In this document: positions 10,643 to 20,689 of the stretch, piece by piece
Layout of the letters: every line of letters begins with the position of its first letter
Numbering within the stretch: position 1 is the first letter of the stretch
Made by a program: the position numbers and the translations under genes
The notes under the pieces: generated by a model
Databases searched by the model: none
Seen by the model: only the letters and a program-made list of their open reading frames with translations
What the model was told of the DNA's origin: nothing
Assembly: GCA_047495785.1 (NCBI GenBank)
Contig: JBLDXI010000017.1
Location: forward strand, 2,108,001-2,172,000
DNA: 64,000 bases
Direction: 5' to 3'
Source: Lepidodermella squamata
Lineage: Eukaryota > Gastrotricha

Positions 10643-11602
10643 TCAGTGATTGCTTAACGAGACGCCTGTTAGCGGGTCTTCGATTCGGCGCTCGTGAATG
10701 AACTGACCGCGGAGGGCACTTTCTCTTGGCAGGGTGGCGAGACTTGCGATTATTTCTCCGGCTTCATCAGGTGTCTTGTAACCATTAGGATTCGACTCGG
10801 TTTTAACGGCACCAGGCGAGCAAGAATTGATTAGAATACACGAGTTGGGCTTATCCTTCATATCAGCATCGAGGAAGCGTTGAAAAATTCTAGTGATCAT
10901 ATTGACACCGATCTTCGACAGGCCATAGGGCACTATATCGCCATAAAAGTACCCAGCATCGTCGTATAGCTTTGTCAGCCATCCCGCCTTAACGTAGTGA
11001 GTCGGCGGCAAAGCGAGAAATGAATTTATTATAGACGAAACATCGTCAACGGTTCGGCAGCCGCGAATCGCCTCTTGAACAGCGGGCGTAAATTGGTTGA
11101 AAGCGACGTGAGAAAGCGAGCTAGATACATTAACAACACGAGAATCGCTGCTTAGCAACGGTATCAACATTCGGCAGACTTCCAATGTGCCAAAATAATT
11201 CGTATTGATAATCTGCCGGACTGTTTTGAGATCGTAGGGGAAAATTCGCCCAATCGGCGGTTTCACCTCGGAACAGTCTTCATCTGGGTACAGCGTTTGG
11301 TTCTGCTTCGGAAAAATGCCGGCATTATTCACTAGAATATCGATTCGCTTATGATTTTGACGTAGATGAGTATGGAACGATCGGACTGAGTCGAGGGAAG
11401 AGATGTCGAGCTCGTGAAATGACGGTATAACGTCCAAATCTCGGCTGATGCGCTGAGCAGCCTCAGATCCTCGTTCCGGATTTCGGGCGGTCATGTAAAC
11501 TGTCCATGATGGGTTTCGCCTTAGTAGAGCCTTGACTACGGCTAAACCAATACCGCGATTCGAGCCAGTGACTACAGCAACTTTAGCAGCGGCCGAACTC
11601 AT
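10643..11602 (-). CDS. Short-chain dehydrogenase/reductase, carbonyl-reductase type
   Basis: Intronless 319-residue protein of the classical SDR family, closest in layout to carbonyl reductase 1 (NADPH-dependent reduction of carbonyls, cytosolic). The cofactor motif TGSNRGIG is at residues 13-20. LVNNAG follows the fourth strand, NVSSSLS carries the catalytic serine, and the catalytic YxxxK appears as YGLSK. A stretch between the Ser and Tyr regions (around RGCRTVDDVSSIINSFLAL) corresponds to the insertion typical of carbonyl reductases. CSPGAVKTES matches the PG motif after the active site. The start MSSAAAKVAVV is directly before the Rossmann fold. The substrate cannot be named from sequence. 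Confidence 0.9.
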   Translation of the reverse strand: MSSAAAKVAVVTGSNRGIGLAVVKALLRRNPSWTVYMTARNPERGSEAAQRISRDLDVIPSFHELDISSLDSVRSFHTHLRQNHKRIDILVNNAGIFPKQNQTLYPDEDCSEVKPPIGRIFPYDLKTVRQIINTNYFGTLEVCRMLIPLLSSDSRVVNVSSSLSHVAFNQFTPAVQEAIRGCRTVDDVSSIINSFLALPPTHYVKAGWLTKLYDDAGYFYGDIVPYGLSKIGVNMITRIFQRFLDADMKDKPNSCILINSCSPGAVKTESNPNGYKTPDEAGEIIASLATLPRESALRGQFIHERRIEDPLTGVSLSNH

Positions 11603-12275
11603 GAAATTTTAAAACAAGTTGACTTTATTCGTAAAATTACCCGGAATTGAAGCAAACGACAACTGAGTTACTACAGTGGTACGAACAACAGCGGGCTGAT
11701 TATTATTACGCTCGAATTGTTTATTCTTCCCATGCATGTGATGCACATTATGTGCTGTGTGCTGGCTGGCTATTGTAATCGCGTGAAAGTCCACGTGAAA
11801 ATGCCCGCTGCTTTTTTTTCCTATGGACCTTTGATCGCGAGATAGCACTATATTTTTTCATGCACCGGCTTATTTCTTATTTGAACTAGAAAAATGATAT
11901 AAGTAATTTACCTTCTTAGGATCATCTTTACCGACTTCAGCGTACTCAAATTAAGGGTCCAGACACAACCGCTAATGGCAATTAGAGTCTCGTTAGCCGT
12001 AATAAAGCTCATCAGACGGAACGTGTTTACAACAAGATGAAACACGTGATTTAATTAGCTTGGAAAGTCGGGACATTGATGTGATTTTTTTGTTCCTCCT
12101 TAAACTGTGTTAACCACCTTAAAAATTGATGATGTTTATTCGAAGTCTTTTCTAATTTTTTTAAAGTGTAAAAAGTGTAAATGTGAAAGTTTTTGCCGAG
12201 CTTGTATATTGGTGACCAAAAATTGAAGCATAGACGAGAAGAGAGAAGCGGCCTATAATAGGTGAACGCATGAAA
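11603..12275. other. Upstream region of SDR and 3' flank of secreted gene A
   Basis: A 79-residue minus-strand ORF at 11609-11848 lies in the presumed 5' leader of the SDR and has no recognisable content. Nothing else is supported. Confidence 0.4.
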
Positions 12276-12825
12276 TCAACTAATTGGACTTTTATTCGTT
12301 TGCAGTTTTCGCCGAAGCCGTCTCGCTTCGATTTGTTGCCAAATGAAAAAAGGTGAATTTTCCTGGCAAATAGGGCGTGATTTGAGCAGTTCCATGCATC
12401 TGGCCAAGTAATTTTCTCTCTCTCGCTGTTGTACGGCATGTAGTAGGCGTCGTAACGCGTGTAGGTCACCCTCTTGTAGTTTATTTCGAACGAAGACATT
12501 CACTGAAATAGAAGGATGGTTAATTGAAAATATACAGATGGGAAATTTGAATCTGAATTTAGAAAATGATTGGCGACCTACATTGAGAATCGTGGGAGTC
12601 TTGTCCTCCTGGTAATTGGTCGTTGGGCGATGGAGCATGGCCTGACCGCAACATCGGGGCAGCTCTATGATCGAGTGACGTCATGATTGATCGCCAATAT
12701 TGGATGTATTTCCGCCTATCGCTTTGCTGGTGTTGTCTCGCGACTACGATTCGAGCGATAACGAACAACAGAAAGGTCGCATAGGCGGACTTTGTTAGTC
12801 CTTTGAATAAGAGTCGAAATTTCAT
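12276..12825 (-). CDS. Secreted Cys-x9-Cys family, member A
   Basis: First of five tandem minus-strand paralogs of a family I do not recognise. Exons 12825-12582 and 12502-12276 encode 156 residues; the intron is 79 nt, phase 1. Exon 1 has a hydrophobic N-terminus (AYATFLLFVIARIVVA), taken as a signal peptide, then a variable linker. Exon 2 carries the conserved domain: RNKLQEGDLHALRRLL, then a basic/acidic helix, CMELLKSRPIC (Cys-x9-Cys), FFIW and the basic tail QQIEARRLRRK. The two invariant cysteines probably form one disulfide. Length and layout suggest a small secreted effector or prohormone-like protein, which is inference only. Confidence 0.75.
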
Positions 12826-14489
12826 TTTTGAAATCTACCACTTTAAAATTCTATGAAAAAAATCTGGCATGATACCTTTTGGAGCAAAAATGATAATGTC
12901 ATTGACGCACATAGTCACCTTGATGCATCGAAAGCCGTTATAAATTAGCCTAGGTAAAGTTACAGCGACAAATAACTCTGTTGTTCGCGCAATGTGGATG
13001 ACGTGCATCCGTTGAGATTAGCTCGAGAAAGACTGAATGCTCTTATGCAGTTTATAGATTCTGAAAACTGTCTTGCAAAGTATTGCAGCGCAGTTATTCG
13101 CCAAGATTCCCGAACGTGTATAAGACATTAGAGCCAGCTAATATAAGAAGCAGTATTCGAAGTGCGCAAATTTTTGCCCGACCGGAATTGAGCGATATAG
13201 AAAAAATAAAATTCGCATAAAATGAACGTAGAATTTATCTGACGCTTCTTTACTCTGGGCAGTTGTTGCGATCAATTTTTTGACACGCTCGACTAATTAG
13301 CCGCAAGGTGACCGAGGCTAAAATGTTTACACTGGAAATTACCTATATTCCGAGCTCGGTCAGCTCGAGCCTAAAGATATTTCAGAAAATTAATCGCGGC
13401 TTTTTAATCAGGCCGAGCAGAGCAAAAAAATGCACCTCAGAGTGGCGCCTGTCACTCTGGATGAAAAGACAAATGCTATAGTGTCAATATAGGAACTACA
13501 TCCTGGGCATTCCTGTTAAAATCGGACGGCGTGCGCTATTGTCAATGTCAGGTTGTAGCTATTTATTGAATTTGAGCGTGCGCTAACAGCTTTACTCTGT
13601 CTAAATTTATATTTCTATGATATTCTTCATCAGCAACTTCAAATTGCGGGTTGCCGATGCAAAACATTACCCAACATTTGATTAGTAACAGACATAGCCG
13701 TTAATAGTCGATTAATTCAACGTGGCAAGCATCGCAGCGTTCAAGGTTTAATGAATAGCGCAAATTTCTATTTAACTAATTTTATGCCCCCGCTACGAAG
13801 ATCCTGGCGGTAAATTTTAGCCGTGAACTTGAACACCTTTAATAGGCGTGCGACCGAGCATTCCGAAATTCTTGTCTTATTATTCTAGGAAAAATATGTG
13901 TCTCCATATTAAAAAATATTTAAAGCATTGTTGTTGTTTAATTGGCGGATGGTAATGAGGCATGGTTTAACAATCATGACACCGATTATGAACAGTTTCA
14001 AAGAATGACCTCACTAAAAGGCCTTAAATGACAGGGGCGCTATTAGAAGCGACATATTAACATTTTTTTATTGTGTAAAATGAATTATATAGGTAAATTT
14101 GATAATTATTGGCAAATTTGAAACTTCTGATAAAATATTAGTATAAATTTACAGCTGGACGCCTACTATTACGTTCTCGATTCTCGAGGACCAGGCAATT
14201 TCCCTCATCGAAAGGTCTCGAACACCGTATCGTGGGTACAGTAGATGAAATGTTCACATTTTTACTGGCCGTTAAAAATTTGCAGCCCGGCATCTATCAT
14301 ATATACACCAGGCGTCATAAATCGATCATGCTCAAGATTTACATGAAATGTCTTGGGAATGCGGGCAAAAATCGAAATAACGTAAATGTACTCTGAGTCA
14401 TTACAAGGGACTCGGATTTTCCTTGTAAAAAAAACGTTGCATATTTATTGAAAATAATAATATCTATCAGAATTTAAATCGCCCTAAAT
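12826..14489. other. Spacer between family members A and B
   Basis: About 1.7 kb, AT-rich, with no ORF resembling the family. A TATA-like TTTATAAC at about 12937 on the minus strand could serve gene A. I see no other feature. Confidence 0.4.
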
Positions 14490-14969
14490 TTATCTTGTAT
14501 GCGGTCTGTCCGTAGAAAGTTTAGCTTTTGGCGTGTAGTTGCGGAACATTTTTCTCGCCAAAAAGTTTTGCCAGATGTAAAAGCTCGCAGTTTGAGTCAC
14601 ACAGACCGATCTTGATTTGAAATGCTCCAAGCATCGTTGCATAGCTTCGGCTTTCTCGCGCTTCCTTGCATGGCGCAGCAGCTTGGACAACTGATCGAAT
14701 TCTCGATTTTGCAGCAGTGTTCGAACAAAATCTTCGACTGTAAATAAATAATATAAAAATTCAGCGATTTTTTGTTGACTAAAATTACCTGAAACATTTT
14801 GGTTTTCTCGGCGAAAGTCTTTGTACAACAATTTTACAGTCAAGTAGCCGGCTTCTTTGGACGATTTTGCATCGACTTGAACACTTGAGCATTGATGAAT
14901 TAACGAAATCAGAAATATCGCGATAGGAATCGTGTTCAAGTTAGCCGCGTTTAAAGACAAGGCAAGCAT
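14490..14969 (-). CDS. Secreted Cys-x9-Cys family, member B
   Basis: Exons 14969-14789 and 14737-14490 encode 142 residues. The intron is 51 nt, phase 1, stop-free and a multiple of three. I chose the ATG at 14969 because it places a signal peptide (TIPIAIFLISLIHQCSS) near the N-terminus; an in-frame ATG further upstream would add a cysteine-containing leader without signal character. Conserved domain: LLQNREFDQLSKLLRHARK, CLEHFKSRSVC, then FYIWQNFLARKMF. B has six residues between the second Cys and the FYIW motif; the other members have five. Unknown function. Confidence 0.72.
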   Translation of the reverse strand: MLALSLNAANLNTIPIAIFLISLIHQCSSVQVDAKSSKEAGYLTVKLLYKDFRRENQNVSGNFSQQKIAEFLYYLFTVEDFVRTLLQNREFDQLSKLLRHARKREKAEAMQRCLEHFKSRSVCVTQTASFYIWQNFLARKMFRNYTPKAKLSTDRPHTR

Positions 14970-15835
14970 GTTGTAGTATATCTTCACTAGTTTTCTACGT
15001 ATAATTAATTTTCCGCACTGCCATTGACATTCATTCGATTTTCCTCCTACAACGCCTCTGCACTGCGAGGGAACTGCTTGTATCACGGATGTGTCACGGC
15101 TACAAAACACTGCTTTGGGAGTTCGCCAATGCATTATTTAAACATTTTTCTCCGTCTGGTCCTCTATGATATTACAGCCGCGTCTGCTATATAGATGACA
15201 TTTTAACGCGAAAAACACACGCTTAGGTGCGTTGTCCTAGAAATCAATAAGAACACCATTAAGTGCCTCTCTGTGATCAGGATATGCGTCTATTCAACTG
15301 ATCACCATATAACAACAGTTGGTGTAAAATTTATGCACGCATGAAAAGTATAGATAATCAGTGAAATCATGCCCAAATCTACTCAGCATGTCTTACATGT
15401 GATGGCAAGTAATCGGGACTTCCGAATGTTGATTGGTGACCTAGATAATTTTCTATTTCCTAATTAGTTGTTGGCACGATATCGCGACAAGAAGTCCGGC
15501 TAGATTAATGTCAAATAGATTTTTGTATGCCAACATGTACATTTTGATGATATGATGCTGCTTCCAACAGGAGTCATTTTTCACTTGTGAAAATCACTAA
15601 AAATGAGGTAATCTGAATTCTAACGGACGACTGCGCTTTCTTTAGCAAAAATAAATTAACAAAAAATGGAATAATTTCCATGCAATTTCCCTGTCTTATG
15701 CATTTATGGAGCAGTATTTCGACCTTCTTATTTATTTATTTATTATTAGGAAAACGAATAACGGAGCAGTACAACGTTATGGAGATTCCGAAAATGCTAA
15801 AACATTACGAGCAGCTATTATGAATATGGATAACA
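14970..15835. other. Spacer between family members B and C
   Basis: Contains the promoter of B (a TATATAG at about 15189 on the minus strand is one candidate) and the 3' flank of C. No other gene is visible. Confidence 0.4.
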
Positions 15836-16376
15836 TTATACATTAGTGTTTCTGGACCACGATTTGCCAGTTGATTTAGATTTTAAAGCCGGTTCATTCC
15901 GGTTCTTTTGATGCGTTTCGCGAAGCCGTTTCGCCTCGATTTGTTGCCAGATGAAAAACGGTGACGTTTGCTTGCATATGGAACGCGATTTGAATTGCTC
16001 GATGCATTTAGCCATGATTTGATCTTTCTCCTTTTGACGGGCGGCTTTCAACATCTCCCGCAGAGAGTCGACATCGCCTTGTTCCAATTTCAGTCGAATA
16101 AATGATGAAACTGCAAAAAAATCAATCAAATTAATTTTAAATTCAAGCTGAATATTTGATCTACTTACTTGAGGTTTTACCAGCCGTGTCGCTTAAAAGG
16201 TGAGGCGATGTAGTGGTTGTCGGCTTTCGATGCTTTGATTTCAGCCCAAGGGAAGCTAACGCATATCGGTTGGAATTTAGAAGGAGGGCAGGGCTCAAGG
16301 AATCGGCCAGCTGAGCGAACGAACAAGGGAAGCTCCACAGAAGAACTGAAACGGATAATAGCTGAGCGAAGAGCAT
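15836..16376 (-). CDS. Secreted Cys-x9-Cys family, member C
   Basis: Exons 16376-16169 and 16110-15836 encode 160 residues; the intron is 58 nt, phase 1. Signal peptide MLFAQLLSVSVLLWSFPCS is followed by a Ser/Thr-rich linker containing KHRKPTTTTS. The conserved domain reads IRLKLEQGDVDSLREML, CIEQFKSRSIC, FFIWQQIEAKRLRE, and resembles member A most closely. A basic C-terminal tail follows. TTTTATAG at 16423-16430 on the minus strand is a plausible TATA box about 50 nt upstream of the ATG, and TACTACAACAC lies just upstream of the start. Confidence 0.77.
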
Positions 16377-18233
16377 TTCCAACTGTGTTGTAGTATATAG
16401 CGATTAATTCCTTTCACAGCGACTATAAAATCTAAAGGATATAACAAAACAGGTGAAATCGAAAACTGTTATCGATTCGGTTGTCCAACTCGAGACACGT
16501 GCCAAAAGGCTAAATTTTCTAGATTTTTCCTGGACAGGGGGAGGAGCAGTGAAGCGACGAGTTTGAGTTTATGTTTCCAGAATGCTACTAATGAATCGAT
16601 TTTGAAACTAACATACTGTGCTGTTGGCGAAACATTGTTCAAAAAACAAGATAATATCTAGGTAATCGGACACCGACGTGTTTTCTGCGCGCATTCTCTG
16701 CTTTTGTCTGATTTCCGGGGTTCATGACCTACCTGGAAACCTAAATCGATCATATTAAATCGTATTAAAATGAAAAACGCGAGGTGGAGTAATAAAAAAT
16801 GGTAGATATAAATAGTTGTTTGCTAAATCCCCAAATTAAAATTTCCAATTCCCAAAAGGACCTCGGACCTATTGACGCAGCTATGTACCTAAAATGTGCG
16901 TCAAACGTGGGGAAAAAGTATGACTACGCTACCTCGGCTGTTGATGAAATTCAGGAGAGGTTAAAGGGCTACAGTTTGTTTCGAAAAGACTGGAGGACAG
17001 GGACAGTGACAGGGACATTTTTTAGAAATAAATTGTTATTTTTTCACTTATTTAGCAGTTTTATGACAAACGGTGCACATTCGAAATTTTTGGGACAAAT
17101 TAGTTTTTGCCTGTCCCTTATAAAATACTGTGTTTCCTGCCTAACCAAGCCAGCCTCGGCATGATGTTCGGAAGGAAAACGAAAAAGTGACAAATTCAGC
17201 GAGAAACGGGCGGACGTTGGACGTTAGTTTTTAGCCGCGTCATTTCTCTTAGAGTTGGCAAGCTATTACATTATTTCATAGGATGGTTTCTAGGTCGCCC
17301 GCTTGGTTCCCTATTTTTTGTAAGAAATTTTCGTAAACAACGAGAATTGAATTAAGAATGGGGAATTAATTGCACATGATGGCGCGCGTCTCTTGAAAAG
17401 GCGCGCCTATTTTTATAATTACGTTATTCTAGTTCGGAAAAATTACAACGGCAATATTCGATATAGCGCTCGCGGCCATTACGCGCTTGGTAAGCTCTCA
17501 ATTAGCCTTCCTTATGCGATTTAAAACATCCGACGGGTCACTATTATATGGAAAAAAAACGAATTTCAGCGTAGTATATCGATCTGACCTCCCACGAGAT
17601 CTTTCGGTATATAGGGATTAATCCAATGCAGGCGGATTAAAATAATCGTATATTTTTCATCTAATTGCGAAAACTGATAGTATTTAGTGATAAAAGTGGA
17701 GGTGAAAAAATACTACGCTTTTTCCGAAATTCTGCAAAATGGTCGCTTGCTTGAGAATTTAAACATGTTTGCCTACAACTGTTGTTAGATACGTTCTGTC
17801 TGGGTCTGTCTACCGTGCGTGGTTGTTAGATCTAGGCATAGGTCCTTGAATTGTTTTCCTGTTTACCCCGCGATTGCAAATAACAAAAAATCGCCACTCG
17901 CCACCGGACTATCGCTCGTAAAAAAACATTAAAAGCGATGGCTAGCTTGTTTGGGTCAGCAGTGGGCAAAACAGCCACGCGCTGATGCGGAGGCAGTTTT
18001 TACGTCAAAATTGCGATGGTTTAATGGTCTTCAATCGATAAAACACTCATGGACATTTTCAGCTGATTTTTTGTTGCACCGATCTGAAAATTTTACTGAG
18101 ATGAGCATTGTAGGATAGCTCAATAAAAGTAACAAATAAATTTACTTAAAAATTTCGGAAATTTTTTGAAATTAAAACCACTAATAAGTGCATCATTGGA
18201 TAGTATGAAAAGGTCAGTGAAGTAACGTCATGT
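16377..18233. other. Spacer between family members C and D
   Basis: About 1.9 kb. One plus-strand ORF at 16799-17164 (121 codons) has no recognisable domain and no splice or promoter context, so it is not called. Nothing else is supported. Confidence 0.4.
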
Positions 18234-18655
18234 TCACGCGTTTCCTTCCATGATATTTTTCGCCATGAGTTGCGCCCAGATGTAGAATGAAGTCGAATGC
18301 GTACAGACGGCAACGGAACCGAGTTTTTCAACGCATTTCACTAGCCTTGCACGGTGGTTCTCTTTGCGTATCAGTGCTACAAAATTTTCAAGGGCCTGGT
18401 GATCGCGCCTTTGCACCATATCTGTGATCATCGTTTCTGCAAAAGATAACAGTACGTTAGAGAAACTGGAAAGAAATGCGATGAGAAGAACTTACTGATA
18501 GAGCTTAATTGATGCTGTTTAGCTTCAGCTGAAACTTCCGTTGGCCTATGGCGTTGTAAGCGGATATTCGCACTTTTCTGGCCAAGTTTCAGGCCCTGAG
18601 ATTGTGTCGCCATTGAAACTATGACGAAGCTTAGCAGTAAAATCCAAACATTCAT
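18234..18655 (-). CDS. Secreted Cys-x9-Cys family, member D
   Basis: Exons 18655-18496 and 18436-18234 encode 120 residues; the intron is 59 nt, phase 1. Signal peptide MNVWILLLSFVIVSMATQS is followed by a short basic linker. Conserved domain: VQRRDHQALENFVALIRK, CVEKLGSVAVC, FYIWAQLMAKNIM. Unlike A-C it has GS rather than SR between the cysteines and lacks the long basic tail, so it groups with member E. A TATATATAAG box at 18703-18712 (minus strand) lies about 50 nt upstream of the ATG. Confidence 0.77.
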
Positions 18656-19166
18656 TGTTTATAATATGGAGTGAGATATTAAATTTCGGGATGTTTTTCC
18701 ACCTTATATATATTCGCTTGCCAATTGCCAAGGACACTCTATATATTCTATGATTGATGGGCATCGACGACGACAGCTTCTCGCGTGGTCACTATTCCAG
18801 ACGACGTCAAGGTTGAACAGACAGACAAGGCTAAGGCCGCAGGGCGACATGTGTTAGCTAACCGTTGAATTCCTACCGCAGGCCTTTATGATCTGTCCAT
18901 TTTTTAGATTCATGCAATTTTCTGCTATTGAGTGTCTGATTTAAATTCATCATGGGTAACGATATGGAACAGTGTTTACTACGAAATTTGACGTATAATT
19001 AAGGCTAGTTTAATCTCGACTAGGAGAAAGCTCAATTTTATTACCTATCGTCAATCAAAAATGATCTCAAAAGTGCAACGGACGAATTAGGCATTGATAG
19101 AAAATTATACACAAACCCGCCATAAATTTTATTAGTGAAAAATATCGTAAAGTTAATTGCGAGCAG
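18656..19166. other. Spacer between family members D and E
   Basis: Holds the TATA box of D and the 3' flank of E. No other feature seen. Confidence 0.4.
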
Positions 19167-19553
19167 TCACTTCATAAAGCTGCGGGGTTCAATCATGCGC
19201 TTCGAAATCAGTTGTGACCACAAAATTAACGACGCTGGCCGGGCACAGATGTCATGAGAACCCATGACTTGCATACATCTCGCCATTTTCGCTTCGTGAT
19301 TGTGACGTCGCAATTCGTCGCCAAATCGCTCGATATCACCGAAGTCGCGCCGCTTTAGCAGCTCTACAATTTTCGCATCTTAACGGAAAATAATTGTATT
19401 CAAAGATTTGTTCGCCTGTTTCTTACTAATTTTGTAGAAAGGAATCGCCTCAATGCTGCCGATATCATTTTTCGATTTTCCAGCGATGATTTGTGCCAAA
19501 TAAAAAATGAGCGATGAACAAACTAATGATTTATTGCAAAATAATGATCTCAT
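19167..19553 (-). CDS. Secreted Cys-x9-Cys family, member E
   Basis: Found by walking the minus strand for a fifth copy of the domain. Exons 19553-19427 and 19378-19167 encode 112 residues; the intron is 48 nt, again phase 1 and just before the domain. Exon 1 supplies a signal peptide (SLVCSSLIFYLAQIIAG). Conserved domain: LLKRRDFGDIERFGDELRR, CMQVMGSHDIC, LILWSQLISKRMI. The aromatic positions of the FYIW motif are replaced by LILW, making E the most diverged member. The acceptor is CCGTTAAG, a weak site, but frame and domain continuity support it. Confidence 0.7.
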
Positions 19554-20689
19554 TACTAAAATATTGAAAAATTAACTAATTAGGTCCACTGACTGGAGGC
19601 TGAGCATATTATTTTCATTATCATGACAGCGCCATTTCCCAGGCCTATGTCCAGTGGTGAAGATGCGAATGAATTCCCAGATCTCATCTATTTTTCCACT
19701 CATTTGCGTGGACAAGTCCGCTCCTATTTCCTTCTGGTGCCGCCGGGAATGAGGTTTAAATTTATCATCACCAGCCTTGTTCGAATGATTACCGAAGCTT
19801 CGTTAATGATATTGGCCTCATTCAAGACGCTGCGGTCGTTATTATAAATAGGACTTGTCTTAATCAACCAGCCATTTTCGAGACAAAACCGGGCCGTTTT
19901 AGGTGCACTTGTTTCTGTCAAGAACGTTGACAACGTGACAAGATATCGGCATGTCGGAACCGTCTCGCTTCGAAAGGACTTTATGGGATAGGATGAATTG
20001 ATATCAAAGTAAACAAGAAAATTAGGCTGGACAGGGTATAAATCAAAATTTTAGCATTTTTATTTCAAAAAATGAACAACCTTTTTGCACGAAACACGTT
20101 TCATTTTTTTATATTATTACTATCATTATAACAACCTTGATAATACTCGTAAAATTTTCCACACATTTTTTTCATGTCTTCTGGCCAAAACATGATCAAT
20201 CACGTTCGAGTTATGAGCTTAACATTTTTTTTTGTAATCCATAAATGATATTATAAATATAATATTTTTGTTCAACGAATAAAGAGGTATAAATCATATC
20301 GTCAGAGCGCGCGCCGTACAAAAAATTGAAGAACAATTGAAAACGAAAATTGTTATTTACAAAATGACATCCAAAACCATCTATATTATGATATGTATAA
20401 CTCGAAAGCCACAGCCTCAGAGGCGAGACGAAAATCATGACCAAAAAAGGCAGTATCTCAAGCAGAAAACCTGATACAAAAAAATGCCAGCAACAAGAGA
20501 GAGAAATAAATCCGAATCGGCAGTCCGACAGAAATTAAAGCTTCCGATTTCATTGTAATTATTTCTATCGGCGCAGCCGTTGAAAGGATCAGGTAGAAGA
20601 CAGAGATTCGAATAGAAATAATACCATATATATATTTATATATATATTTATATATAGCACTTTGATTTTTCGTTGATATGAACTAATCG
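19554..20689. other. Interval between family member E and the EGF/WAP gene
   Basis: About 1.1 kb, AT-rich, with an AT dinucleotide-rich stretch at about 20625-20655. Overlapping short ORFs on both strands at 19623-19933 have no recognisable content. Confidence 0.4.

Noticed and set aside
16799-17164. A 121-codon plus-strand ORF
   Set aside because: No recognisable domain, no signal peptide, low-complexity phrases (GACAGGGACA repeats) and no splice or polyadenylation context.
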